A stretch of 64,000 nucleotides of DNA from an uncultured Bacteroidia bacterium (lineage in GTDB: Bacteria; Bacteroidota; Bacteroidia; Bacteroidales; UBA932), in NCBI GenBank assembly GCA_902790635.1, contig CADASN010000003.1, positions 124,001-188,000 on the forward strand, written 5' to 3'. A program made the translations under genes and the position numbers. Positions 42,078-51,084 of the stretch are shown piece after piece (the stretch's first letter is position 1; every line of letters begins with the position of its first letter). The notes under the pieces were generated by a model. The model searched no databases and was not told the origin of the DNA. It worked only from the letters and a program-made list of their open reading frames with translations.

Positions 42078-43020
42078 GCAGCATCAGCATCCGCACATCT
42101 CCATCGTCTCTCCGGTCTATATGGGGGAGAAAATGGTGCATGAATTGGTCTCGCGGATCCGGGAGAGTGTGTCCGGGATTACGGAAGATTTCGATATTAT
42201 CCTGGTCAATGATTGTTCTCCCGACGATTCCTGGACGATGGTCCTCAAGGAATGTGCGGAAGACAAACGGGTGAAAGGTATTAATCTCAGTCGCAATTTC
42301 GGGCAGCACAAGGCTATCCGGGCCGGGTTGGAATTCGCTTTTGGAGACTGGGTAGTTGTGATGGATTGCGATCTGCAGGACCGGCCGGAGGAGATTGTCA
42401 AGATGTACGAAAAAGCCCAGGAGGGATATGATATCGTGCAGGGAGAAAGGATGGAGCGCAAGGACAAGTTCTTCAAGAGACTCTCATCCCGGCTTTTCAA
42501 TGCATTCTTCAGCAGTCTGAGTGGAGTAAAGACGAACAACAAAATTGCCAATTTCGGGGTTTACCGGCAGAGTGCCATCGAGGCGGTCCGCAGGATTCCG
42601 GAACGGGACAGTTCTTTCGGCTCTTTGCTCAACCAGGTTGGTTTCAAGACGGTTTCAATCCCTATTGAACATGGTTCCCGGGCAGAGGGGCGGTCATCTT
42701 ACTCTTTGCGGAAGCTCCTGGACCTGGCCTCCGGCTTCATTATCACGAACTCCAACAAACCGCTTCGTGTGATGGTCGGAATCGGTTTTGCCCTGTCCCT
42801 GGTCTCTATCCTGGTGGCTTTGTATAATGTGATTGCCTATTTCTTTGGATTAATCAAGGTGCCGGGATATACCACGACCGTTTTTTCTATCTGGTTGCTG
42901 GGAGGATTGATAATGATGCAGTTGGGTATTGTGGGCATCTATATCGGAAGGGTCTTCGATCAGGTGAAGGGCCGGCCGTTGTATGTTGTCCGGGACAAAG
43001 TCAATGTGGAGGATGAATAA
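42067..43020 (+). CDS. GT2 polyprenyl-phosphate glycosyltransferase (DPM1/ArnC/GtrB-like)
   Basis: This 317-residue enzyme has a cytoplasmic GT2 domain (SIVSPVYMGEKMV, LVNDCSPDDSW, MDCDLQDRPEEI with the metal-binding acidic motif) and two C-terminal membrane helices (about residues 235-260 and 275-300). That is the layout of ArnC and GtrB, which attach a sugar to undecaprenyl phosphate. The next two genes encode small exporters like ArnE/ArnF, so the sugar, probably Fuc4N or a derivative, would then be flipped. Confidence 0.87.
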   Translation: MSDKQHQHPHISIVSPVYMGEKMVHELVSRIRESVSGITEDFDIILVNDCSPDDSWTMVLKECAEDKRVKGINLSRNFGQHKAIRAGLEFAFGDWVVVMDCDLQDRPEEIVKMYEKAQEGYDIVQGERMERKDKFFKRLSSRLFNAFFSSLSGVKTNNKIANFGVYRQSAIEAVRRIPERDSSFGSLLNQVGFKTVSIPIEHGSRAEGRSSYSLRKLLDLASGFIITNSNKPLRVMVGIGFALSLVSILVALYNVIAYFFGLIKVPGYTTTVFSIWLLGGLIMMQLGIVGIYIGRVFDQVKGRPLYVVRDKVNVEDE

Positions 43021-43381
43021 GACGGATACTTCTGCAGGATGGCGTTGGTCGTCAATTCTATTGTTGGTGACGGCCTTCCTGATTTATTCTTCTACCGGTG
43101 TTTTTTCCAAACTGGCATCTGCAGAAGAATTCCTGTCCATGGGATATCTGTTGCGCTTCGGTCTGGTTATCCTGGCGCTTGGTGTGTATGCAGTCCTCTG
43201 GCAAATCATCCTGAAACGGTTTCCGCTTTCCCGGGCATACCTTTACAAAAGCATGACGGTCATCTTCTCATTGGCTTTTGCATTCTTCTTTTTTGGAGAA
43301 CAGATTACAGTGCAGAATATCCTGGGGGCGGTGTTGATCATTTGCGGGATTATTGTCAACTCTACAGGGAGGAACGTATGA
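43013..43381 (+). CDS. Small multidrug-resistance/EamA-like protein, ArnE-type flippase subunit
   Basis: This 122-residue membrane protein has four predicted helices (ILLLVTAFLIYSSTGVF; LRFGLVILALGVYAVLW; YLYKSMTVIFSLAFAFFFF; NILGAVLIICGIIV). The ATG at 43013 overlaps the glycosyltransferase stop, and the next similar gene overlaps its stop. Two adjacent half-size proteins of this fold are the hallmark of the ArnE/ArnF flippase of undecaprenyl-linked aminoarabinose; the same job with another sugar is inferred. Confidence 0.78.
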   Translation: MNKTDTSAGWRWSSILLLVTAFLIYSSTGVFSKLASAEEFLSMGYLLRFGLVILALGVYAVLWQIILKRFPLSRAYLYKSMTVIFSLAFAFFFFGEQITVQNILGAVLIICGIIVNSTGRNV

Positions 43382-43713
43382 TCTTCTACCTTATCGTGAT
43401 TCTGGGCGTCCTGGCCAGTTCCGCTTCACAGCTTTTACTCAAGAAGAGTGCTTCCGTGGAGCATCGTTCTCCCGTTTTCACGCTGTTGAACTGGCGGGTC
43501 ATCCTGGCGTATTCCGTGATGGCAATAGTCCTTGTGACGAATATTTTCGCCATGAGCAAGGGCGTCCAGCTGAAGGATATGCCGATCCTGGAGGCCACCG
43601 GGTATATATTCGTGCCGCTCCTGACCTGGCTGATCCTTCATGAACGGATTGACAGGAGGACGCTGGCTTCAATTGGGCTCATTTTGGCAGGTATTGTGGT
43701 TTTTTATCTATAG
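43378..43713 (+). CDS. Small EamA-like membrane protein, ArnF-type flippase subunit
   Basis: This is the 111-residue partner of the preceding gene, again with four helices (IFYLIVILGVLASSASQLLL; VILAYSVMAIVLVTNIFAM; ATGYIFVPLLTWLIL; LASIGLILAGIVVFYL). The ATGA overlap ensures equal production of both subunits. The pair probably forms a heterodimer in the inner membrane. Confidence 0.78.
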   Translation: MIFYLIVILGVLASSASQLLLKKSASVEHRSPVFTLLNWRVILAYSVMAIVLVTNIFAMSKGVQLKDMPILEATGYIFVPLLTWLILHERIDRRTLASIGLILAGIVVFYL

Positions 43714-43728
43714 CATCATTTTTCTTCG

Positions 43729-44850
43729 ATGATAAACAATAGCACTTGTATCAATGTGTTGAAGGTTCTGGCTGCCGCTATGGTTTTTGGCTGCCATGCC
43801 TGGATTGTTTGTCATGATGCTTACGGATTGGTTTTCAGTGATTGGAAAAGGTTGTTGGTTACGCCGGCCTGGGCTGGTGTATGGATTTTTTTGATCCTGG
43901 GCGGGTACCTGGCCGCCTCCGGCTTTTTCGGAGACCGGTACGGACTTAACCCGAAGGGCATCCGTGCATACTATTACGGGAGATTGGTAAAAATCCTTTT
44001 GCCTACATGGATTTTCATTTCCCTTGAGTATCTCCTGGTCTATCCGGATGTCACAATCAATTTCGACAGTATCCTGCTTGCTCTGACTTGTACATACTTC
44101 GGCACTGCAGATGTCTATATGCCCGGAATCGGAGCATCATGGTATGTTTTTATCGTGTTTATACTATACTTGCTGGCTCCTTGGGTAGTTCTTTTGCTGA
44201 AACGGCTGGAGCGATGCTGGCAGGGGAAGGAAGCCCGCTCCTATCTGTTCTTGATGATAGGAATTTGTCTTGCTGGCGGGCTTTATCGGGTTTTGGGTTA
44301 TTTCCTCCATTGGGATTGGTACAGCAGGACTTATGCAAATGTGCTGGGTTGCGCGGATCTGTTTTTCGCCGGCATTTGTGCCTATAGGATCAAGGCTTTT
44401 CTGCCGGAATGGAAAGAGAGGGTTGTGATTATGGTCAGAAGAGCGACCATAGCGTGTTTGACTCTGCTTGTAATTGTTTGCCTGGATTTTGGTTCGATGG
44501 TCCCATATGGTGAGATCCTTTACCAGTATGTATGGCCCAGTGCGTTCATGGTTTTGATCTGCCTATTGCTGGTGGCGTACGATTTCACAACAGGCAGGGA
44601 CCAGAAAAGAGCTGAAGGAAGCAAGCCGCAAGGCCGCTTCTTCAATATAGTCGCCCCGTATACTTTCATGTTTTATCTATGGCATTCCTCCCTTTTGGGA
44701 TATGTGGCCTCGAAAGTACAGGTTGAGGGTGAGTTTGCCCATTATATTCTGACGTTTGTTTTGGGCTTGGTCCTGACTTCTTATGTGGCATTCCTGATGA
44801 CAATAATGAGTAACGGAATTACAAAAAGCCTTTTGAAACAAGGAAAATGA
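43729..44850 (+). CDS. Acyltransferase 3 family membrane protein
   Basis: This 373-residue inner-membrane protein has about ten hydrophobic helices and the N-terminal acyltransferase-3 signature (INVLKVLAAAMVFGCHAW, with the His of the active site). FIVFILYLLAPWVVLLL and YTFMFYLWHSSLLGYV are further family features. Members move acyl groups, often acetyl, onto sugars at the periplasmic side. Here it lies between the sugar exporters and a GT-C-type transferase, so it may acylate the exported lipid-linked sugar. Confidence 0.8.
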   Translation: MINNSTCINVLKVLAAAMVFGCHAWIVCHDAYGLVFSDWKRLLVTPAWAGVWIFLILGGYLAASGFFGDRYGLNPKGIRAYYYGRLVKILLPTWIFISLEYLLVYPDVTINFDSILLALTCTYFGTADVYMPGIGASWYVFIVFILYLLAPWVVLLLKRLERCWQGKEARSYLFLMIGICLAGGLYRVLGYFLHWDWYSRTYANVLGCADLFFAGICAYRIKAFLPEWKERVVIMVRRATIACLTLLVIVCLDFGSMVPYGEILYQYVWPSAFMVLICLLLVAYDFTTGRDQKRAEGSKPQGRFFNIVAPYTFMFYLWHSSLLGYVASKVQVEGEFAHYILTFVLGLVLTSYVAFLMTIMSNGITKSLLKQGK

Positions 44851-46118
44851 CGCAAAATTCTGACATTATGATAAATACCAGAAAATGTTTTATCGCTGTA
44901 ATGGTGATCTTGTTTGTCGCATTTTTGACTTTACTGCTTTTCCCTCCAGCATCGGGGTTATTCGCTGCGCAAAAGACATTGTTTTTCCTCCAGGGCGGGG
45001 ATATGTTTGCGGATTTCTTTAATGTAATGCGCTATTTGTCAGATGATGCCGGGTTCTATTTCAGTCAGATCAACGAACTTGACGGACATGGCGGTTTCCC
45101 TTTCGGCTGGATTTTCAGTTACCCTTATACCCTGCTTGTGGATTATTCCAACATGAGCCTTGCAGATTGCTATGTATCAAAAGGTGCGATGTTTTCCTGC
45201 ATCATGAACATGGTATTCATGATCTTCTTTTTCTGGAGATCCTTGTCCCTGGTGTGCAGGAAGTACAATGTCCCCGATTATATCCTGATCCCGTTGCTTC
45301 TTTCCTCGGTTTTCCTGTTCTCGGTCGAGCGCGGTAACTTCGTTTTCATCTCTGCAACATGCGTTAACTATTATCTGGCTTTTTACGATGCCAAGGACCC
45401 TTTCCACAAATACTTTTCCCTGATCTGTATTTGCGTCGCAGCCACGCTGAAGGGCTTCCCTGTTCTTTTCGGGCTTTTGTTGTTGCAGGATAAGCGTTAT
45501 AAGGATATCATATTCTGTGTCATTTTCACTTTGATCATCGCTTTCGTCCCCTTCTTCTTCCTGGATGGAGGTTTTGCGAATCTTACCAAAATGATGGAGA
45601 ATGTCTCTTTGAACAACGAAGCGTATCTTCATAATTATGATTACATGTTCGGCTTGCATAAGCTGGTGTTCCTGGGCAGTATTTTCGCACACCTGTCCGA
45701 ATCTGCTACAGACAACGTCGTGGGAGTGACCCGGATTGTAGAGGCTGTGATGATGTTGTTGAGTATCATATTGGCACTCCTGGATAACAAGCGCTGGCGC
45801 CAGCTGATCCTGATTGCGTGTGCTGTTTTGTTATATCCGATCAATTCCGGTTTCTATTGCGCCCTGTTCCTGTTCCCCGTTTTGATCTTATTTTTCCAGG
45901 ACAGGGAGACCGGCTGGTTGGATTATATCATTATGCTTCTTTTCTGCGCAATCATGAATCCTTTGCAGATCAATTATACAAATGCTTCTACTTGGGTTCT
46001 CACACCGCTTCTGTCAAATGCGAGTGTCATTGCCCTTTGGGTAGTCGTAGCGGTTTGGGCCGTATGTGATTTTGTCAAAAGGACAAAGAAAGGTGGTTTA
46101 TCTGTGGTAAAAAAATAA
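44847..46118 (+). CDS. GT87-like polyprenyl-phosphate-dependent glycosyltransferase (GT-C fold)
   Basis: This 423-residue membrane protein has about ten helices with the GT-C pattern. An acidic residue follows the first helix (GGDMFADFFNVM), and a conserved loop ATLKGFPVLFGLLLLQDKRY resembles the KxxPLL...RRW region of the GT87/DUF2029 family. Such enzymes take sugars from polyprenyl phosphate outside the membrane. It would use the product of the GT2 at 42067 after flipping. The ATG overlaps the acyltransferase stop; a second ATG seven codons in is possible. Confidence 0.65.
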   Translation: MTQNSDIMINTRKCFIAVMVILFVAFLTLLLFPPASGLFAAQKTLFFLQGGDMFADFFNVMRYLSDDAGFYFSQINELDGHGGFPFGWIFSYPYTLLVDYSNMSLADCYVSKGAMFSCIMNMVFMIFFFWRSLSLVCRKYNVPDYILIPLLLSSVFLFSVERGNFVFISATCVNYYLAFYDAKDPFHKYFSLICICVAATLKGFPVLFGLLLLQDKRYKDIIFCVIFTLIIAFVPFFFLDGGFANLTKMMENVSLNNEAYLHNYDYMFGLHKLVFLGSIFAHLSESATDNVVGVTRIVEAVMMLLSIILALLDNKRWRQLILIACAVLLYPINSGFYCALFLFPVLILFFQDRETGWLDYIIMLLFCAIMNPLQINYTNASTWVLTPLLSNASVIALWVVVAVWAVCDFVKRTKKGGLSVVKK

Positions 46119-46142
46119 GTATTAAGTGTTCATAACTTCATT

Positions 46143-47750
46143 ATGCAAATAGAGCTTTTAGACTGTACGCTTCGTGACGGGGCCTATATCGTCGAATCCA
46201 AATTCGGATCTGCCCCGATGAAGGGCATCATCAGTCATTTGCAAGACGCGAATATCGATATCATTGAGATTGGCTGGTTGAAGGATAAGCCTCATCAGGA
46301 AGGGTCATCATTCTATCACGTTCCGTCGGATGCTGAGCCATATATCCTGAAGAAGAAGCCCAACTGCCTGTACGTGACGATGATTGACTGGGACCGATAT
46401 GATGATTCGGTGCTTCCTGAATATGACGGAAAATCTATTGATGCCGTCCGTGTCGTTTTCCCGCACGGGAAGCACCGGGAGGGCATCAAGATTGGTATGA
46501 GGATACGGCAAAAGGGGTACACGGTGATGTTTCAGGCGGCCAACACGCTGGCGTATTCTGACGAAGACCTAATTACCATGGCGGAGGATATGAACAAGGT
46601 TCTCCCGTCATCCTTGTCGGTGGTGGATACATTTGGCGCGATGTATCCGGAAGACCTTGAACGGATTGTCAGATGCCTGGATACGCATTTGGATAAACGC
46701 ATCAAGATGGGCATGCACACCCATAACAACCAGCAGATGGCATTTGCTCTTTGCCAGGATTTTATCAAAACGTTGAAAGAATCCGGCCGGGGCCTCGTGA
46801 TTGATGCCAGTCTGTGTGGAATGGGGCGGGGCGCGGGCAATGCGACTACGGAACTGGTTGCTAGCTATCTGAACCGAAAGTGTGGATGCCACTATAATAT
46901 TGATGCCGTTATGGATGCCATTGACGTCTATATGGGTTACTATCAGGAGAATTATGAATGGGGCTATTCCACACCTTATTGCATCGCCGGCATGTATTGC
47001 TGTCATGTCAACAATATCGCCTACCTCTTGAAGAATCACCGGACCAGCGCGAAAGATATGCGTCTGATCATTGAGTCCCTCTCTCCGGCGGATCGGAGAA
47101 AGTATGATTATGACCTGTTGGAGGAGAAGTACCTTCAGAACCGGAGCCTCTATGTGGACGATTCCGAAGCCGTATCCAGAATTAGGGCGGAACTGGACGG
47201 GAAGACGGTCCTGTTGGTTGCTCCCGGTAAGTCTTCTATAGAGAACCAGGAAACAGTGTTGCAATACATTCGGGTCAACAAGCCTGTCGTTATAGCCGTT
47301 AATGCCATAATTCCTGGCTATCAATACGATTACCTCTTTTTTGTGAATCCTGCCCGGTATGAATATGCCAGGAATAGTCATCCGGAGGTGTTTGGAACAA
47401 CGAAGAGAATCGTGCTGTCCAATATCAAGAATCAGGCGGATCCGGACGAATCGGTTATCGGTTTCAATAATGTCATCAAGCGCGGATGGGCGCATTACGA
47501 CAATGCTATGATCTGTGCACTTCGTTTCCTTGATAAGGTAGGGGTAGAGAATGTTGCGATCGCTGGTTTCGACGGATTCAAGCACAAGTACAATGAGAGC
47601 TATGCGGATGCTTATCTTCCGTCACTCAATCCTGATAATCAATGGGATGCATTGAATGAAGAGATTTCTGAAATGTTTGTGGACTTCAAAAAGAACGCTG
47701 AGACGTGCACGAGCATCTATTTCGTAACGGACAGCCTTTTCAACCAGTAA
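46143..47750 (+). CDS. DRE-TIM aldolase-like protein with C-terminal unknown domain
   Basis: The N-terminal 280 residues are a DRE-TIM metallolyase barrel as in 4-hydroxy-2-oxovalerate aldolase and HMG-CoA lyase: LLDCTLRDGAYIVESKFG at the start, IGWLKDKP, metal-binding GMHTHNNQQMAFA and LCGMGRGAGNATTELVASYL, each seen once. The remaining 250 residues (VLLVAPGKSSIENQE, then VIAVNAI and DYLFFVNPARYEYA) look like a Rossmann-type domain related to DUF115-like glycan proteins. It is followed after 4 bases by a TPP enzyme, a pairing that suggests a pyruvate- or 2-oxoacid-based branched or acyl product. The substrate is unknown. Confidence 0.78.
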   Translation: MQIELLDCTLRDGAYIVESKFGSAPMKGIISHLQDANIDIIEIGWLKDKPHQEGSSFYHVPSDAEPYILKKKPNCLYVTMIDWDRYDDSVLPEYDGKSIDAVRVVFPHGKHREGIKIGMRIRQKGYTVMFQAANTLAYSDEDLITMAEDMNKVLPSSLSVVDTFGAMYPEDLERIVRCLDTHLDKRIKMGMHTHNNQQMAFALCQDFIKTLKESGRGLVIDASLCGMGRGAGNATTELVASYLNRKCGCHYNIDAVMDAIDVYMGYYQENYEWGYSTPYCIAGMYCCHVNNIAYLLKNHRTSAKDMRLIIESLSPADRRKYDYDLLEEKYLQNRSLYVDDSEAVSRIRAELDGKTVLLVAPGKSSIENQETVLQYIRVNKPVVIAVNAIIPGYQYDYLFFVNPARYEYARNSHPEVFGTTKRIVLSNIKNQADPDESVIGFNNVIKRGWAHYDNAMICALRFLDKVGVENVAIAGFDGFKHKYNESYADAYLPSLNPDNQWDALNEEISEMFVDFKKNAETCTSIYFVTDSLFNQ

Positions 47751-47754
47751 TACC

Positions 47755-49530
47755 ATGAAAGTTTCAGATTTTGTTTTTGATTATATCTCCGGCTTGGGTG
47801 TCCGGCACGTGTTTTATTTACCCGGTGGCGGCGCTATGCACTTGGATGATTCTCTGGGACACCATCCTCGCCTGACCCCGGTATGTATGCTTCACGAGCA
47901 GCCTTGCGCCATTGCGGCGGAAGCATACGCCCGGATCAGTGAAGGATTCGGGGTCTGTGTCGTAACATCGGGTCCCGGAGCGACGAATACCATTACCGGC
48001 CTTGCCGGAGCGTGGCTGGATGCAACTCCGGTGATTTTCCTTTCCGGTCAGGCCAAAAGGGCGGACTTGGTGAACGGACAGGGTATCCGCCAGTTTGGTA
48101 TCCAGGAAATCGGTATTGTGGAGATTGTCAAATCAATCACAAAATACGCCGTCCAACTGCGGGATGCGAACGATATCCTGTATGAGTTGGAGAAAGCGAC
48201 AGCGCTTGCAAAGTCCGGGAAACCCGGACCGGTTTGGCTGGATATACCGCTCGATATCCAAGCCTCACAGGTGGAGCCGGAGAAATTGCGCCACTATGAG
48301 GAGCCCCGAGAAGAGTTTGTTTGTTCAGACAAGGACGCTCTGGCAACGATAGATATGCTGAATGCCGCCAGACGTCCCTTGGTCTTGCTTGGACATGGCA
48401 TCCGACTGGCTGGGGCTATTCCTGAGATGGAGACCTTGATCCGGAAGATGGGAGTTCCGGTAATGACCACATGGAATGGCGTTGACCTGATTGAGGATGA
48501 TCACCCGCTGTTTTTTGGCCGTCCCGGGGCGGTAGGACACCGGCATGCCAATTTCATCCAGCAAAATGCAGACTTCGTCTTGACCATCGGAACACGTCTG
48601 AACCTTCTTTCCACAGGATATGACTTCGACAGTTTCCTTCGCAATGCCAAACACGTGATGGTCGAGATTGATGAGAACGAGATGAAAAAGATCAGTGTCC
48701 ATCCGACTTTGGCGATTCACGCCGATGCGAAGTCTTTCCTGCAGAAGATGCTTTCTTTCCAAGATCGAATCAAAGATACCCCGCGGAAGGAATGGTGGGA
48801 TTACTGCCGGCGAATCAAAGAAAAATATCCTTTGTATATCGAGGCGCAGCGGCCAGAAGGGGATGGAATAAATACTTATTCGCTGGTGAATTCTCTCACG
48901 ACGCAAATGACCGGTGATGATATTTTTCAGTTCACCAGCTCCGGAACAGGGGCGGATATCTCCATGTATGGCTTCCGGATAAAGAAGGGACAACGTGCTT
49001 TCCTGACCAAAGGCTTGGCATCCATGGGTTTTGATATGTCGGCCTGTATTGGATCCTGTCTTGCGTCGGGAGGACGCCGGGTTGTCTGTATTACAGGAGA
49101 CGGAGGGTTTATGATGAACGTACAGGAACTGGCAACCTTGCAGGCACTTGCTCTCCCGATAAAACTGTTCATCCTGTGCAATGAAGGGTATGGGATGATT
49201 TATAACTCTCAGGCCGGTAATTTCAAACGTCTGACGGGATGCACCAGGGAGAGTGGACTTGGAATGCCGGATTTAGAGAGAGTCGTGAATGCTTTCGGCA
49301 TCCGGTGCGTCCAACTCCGGACAGAATCGGAGATTGATAGTACGGTCGGCCAGGTACTGGCATCCGATGGACCGGTCGTATGTCTGGTCCATGTGTATAT
49401 CGGCCAGAAAATCCTTCCGCGTCAGACCAATTACATGAAAGCGGATGGCCAAATGGCATCCCGGCCTCTGGAGGATATGTCTCCGCTACTGTCCAGGGAT
49501 GAGTTTGAAAAGAATATGTTGTCAAAATGA
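47755..49530 (+). CDS. Thiamine-diphosphate enzyme, acetolactate-synthase-like
   Basis: This 591-residue enzyme has the three-domain layout of acetolactate synthase. The TPP-activating Glu is in CMLHEQPCAIAAEAYAR near residue 48. TSGPGATNTITGLAGAWLD follows, and the cofactor site is ITGDGGFMMNVQELATLQ with the Asn in CNEGYGM. In Yersinia, a related enzyme (YerE) adds a two-carbon branch to a CDP-3,6-dideoxy-4-ketosugar. Since this locus makes CDP-3,6-dideoxysugars, a similar role is possible, as is acyloin formation with an aldehyde. Neither is shown. Confidence 0.85.
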   Translation: MKVSDFVFDYISGLGVRHVFYLPGGGAMHLDDSLGHHPRLTPVCMLHEQPCAIAAEAYARISEGFGVCVVTSGPGATNTITGLAGAWLDATPVIFLSGQAKRADLVNGQGIRQFGIQEIGIVEIVKSITKYAVQLRDANDILYELEKATALAKSGKPGPVWLDIPLDIQASQVEPEKLRHYEEPREEFVCSDKDALATIDMLNAARRPLVLLGHGIRLAGAIPEMETLIRKMGVPVMTTWNGVDLIEDDHPLFFGRPGAVGHRHANFIQQNADFVLTIGTRLNLLSTGYDFDSFLRNAKHVMVEIDENEMKKISVHPTLAIHADAKSFLQKMLSFQDRIKDTPRKEWWDYCRRIKEKYPLYIEAQRPEGDGINTYSLVNSLTTQMTGDDIFQFTSSGTGADISMYGFRIKKGQRAFLTKGLASMGFDMSACIGSCLASGGRRVVCITGDGGFMMNVQELATLQALALPIKLFILCNEGYGMIYNSQAGNFKRLTGCTRESGLGMPDLERVVNAFGIRCVQLRTESEIDSTVGQVLASDGPVVCLVHVYIGQKILPRQTNYMKADGQMASRPLEDMSPLLSRDEFEKNMLSK

Positions 49531-50195
49531 TGGATTCTCCCTTGCATCTGATCTGGGACCTGGATGGAACACTCGTCGATTCAGCGCCGGAGATTATCTC
49601 CACGATTGAAGAAGCGTTGAAGCGGTTCGGTGTACCGGCAAGATCGGCTGTCTCCCCTCTGCGGATCGGTCCGCCGGTGCGGGATGTTATCCGGAACTCA
49701 TTCCCGTCTGAAGTGTTGCCAGATACAGAGCTGGACGAGGTTGTGCATGCTTTCCGCGAGATATACGATTCTTCTGATTATGAGCGGACGATCCCTTTCC
49801 CGGGCATGGATGAATTGATTCACAATCCGCATTTCGTCCACCATGTCATTACAAACAAACCCGCGTATGCCACGAACCGGATTTTGGACAAGAAGGGCTG
49901 GTGCGGGCAGATTATCGAAGTGCTGACGCCAGATACGCTTTTGCACGAAGATGGAATGCCGTATAAGAAGCCGGAATTGTTCTGCCATTGCCGACAGGAA
50001 TATCCTTCGGCGCGGATGATCGGCATCGGGGATATGGCTCCGGATGCCCTGGCGGCATTGGCAGCCGGGATGATTCCGGTCGGTGTATTGTGGGGGACTG
50101 GTACTCGGGAAGAATTGAAGTCCGCAGGTTGCCGGTATCTGGTGCAGGACGGCGAAGAATTATTGGCATTGCTGAATTGGCTGGAATATGAGTAG
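49527..50195 (+). CDS. HAD-superfamily hydrolase (phosphatase-like)
   Basis: This 222-residue haloacid dehalogenase-like phosphatase has motif I in LIWDLDGTLVDSAPE, motif II in HHVITNKPAYA, a KKPELF lysine and motif III in MIGIGDMAPDALAA. It resembles phosphoglycolate phosphatase. The ATG overlaps the TPP-enzyme stop, and the epimerase gene overlaps its end. It may dephosphorylate an intermediate of this block. Confidence 0.82.
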   Translation: MMDSPLHLIWDLDGTLVDSAPEIISTIEEALKRFGVPARSAVSPLRIGPPVRDVIRNSFPSEVLPDTELDEVVHAFREIYDSSDYERTIPFPGMDELIHNPHFVHHVITNKPAYATNRILDKKGWCGQIIEVLTPDTLLHEDGMPYKKPELFCHCRQEYPSARMIGIGDMAPDALAALAAGMIPVGVLWGTGTREELKSAGCRYLVQDGEELLALLNWLEYE

Positions 50196-51084
50196 GATTA
50201 TCATTACCGGAGGTACCGGAGCCATCGGAACTGCCCTGATCCGGCAGGCTTTGGAGCGCGGGGACGAGGTGTGTTGCATTGTCCATAAAGGATCCCGGCG
50301 GGTGTCAAACCTGCCGAGCCATCCGCGGCTGGCCATTCTCGGGTGTGATTTGTCTGATTATGGTGGATTGATGCTTGAAGGCCGCTTCGATGTGCTGATA
50401 CACTTGGCATGGGAAAAGACCTTCGGGGCATCCCGGGATGATGCAGAAGTGCAGACGCGCAATATCCAATATACGCTTGATGCCGTGCGTCTGGCTGAAC
50501 GTTGCGGTTGCAAGGCATTTATCGGCGCCGGTTCCCAGGCGGAATACGGCATCCAGACCGTACCCCTGACGCCAGACCTTCCTGTCCGGCCTGAGAGTGG
50601 ATACGGGATCGCGAAATATGCCGCCGGTAAATTGTCTGCGATGCTTTGCAAACAACTGGGTATACGGCACAACTGGATTCGGGTGTTAAGTATTTATGGA
50701 CCGCACGACGGGGAGAACAGTTTGATCAGTTATCTGATCCGGGAACTGAAGGCCGGGAACTCACCGCAACTGACCCGATGTGAACAGATCTGGGATTATT
50801 TATACGCCGATGATGCCGCAGATGCTTTCCTGGCTGTAGCAGACCGGGGCGTGGATGGAAAGGTCTATCCACTGGGGTGCGGTTCCGGCCGTCCCTTGTC
50901 GGCCTATGTTGAGGAATTGCGGGATACGGTCAATCCCGGTGTCCCGGTCAATTTTGGCGCAAGGGAGTACTATCCGCATCAACCGATGTACCTGGTAGCG
51001 GATATCCGTACATTGACGGAAGATACGGGATGGCAACCGGTGATTCCTTTTTCGGAGGGAATCCGAATGATAACAAAAGAATGA
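50188..51084 (+). CDS. NAD-dependent epimerase/dehydratase family protein
   Basis: This 298-residue extended SDR has IITGGTGAIGTALIRQAL at the N-terminus and IGAGSQAEYG plus SGYGIAKYAAGK (catalytic Ser and YxxxK). It could be the last reductase of the CDP-dideoxyhexose route (abequose-, paratose- or yersiniose-type), since no other such gene lies near rfbFGH. This is inference from what the locus lacks. It overlaps both neighbours. Confidence 0.8.
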   Translation: MSRIIITGGTGAIGTALIRQALERGDEVCCIVHKGSRRVSNLPSHPRLAILGCDLSDYGGLMLEGRFDVLIHLAWEKTFGASRDDAEVQTRNIQYTLDAVRLAERCGCKAFIGAGSQAEYGIQTVPLTPDLPVRPESGYGIAKYAAGKLSAMLCKQLGIRHNWIRVLSIYGPHDGENSLISYLIRELKAGNSPQLTRCEQIWDYLYADDAADAFLAVADRGVDGKVYPLGCGSGRPLSAYVEELRDTVNPGVPVNFGAREYYPHQPMYLVADIRTLTEDTGWQPVIPFSEGIRMITKE

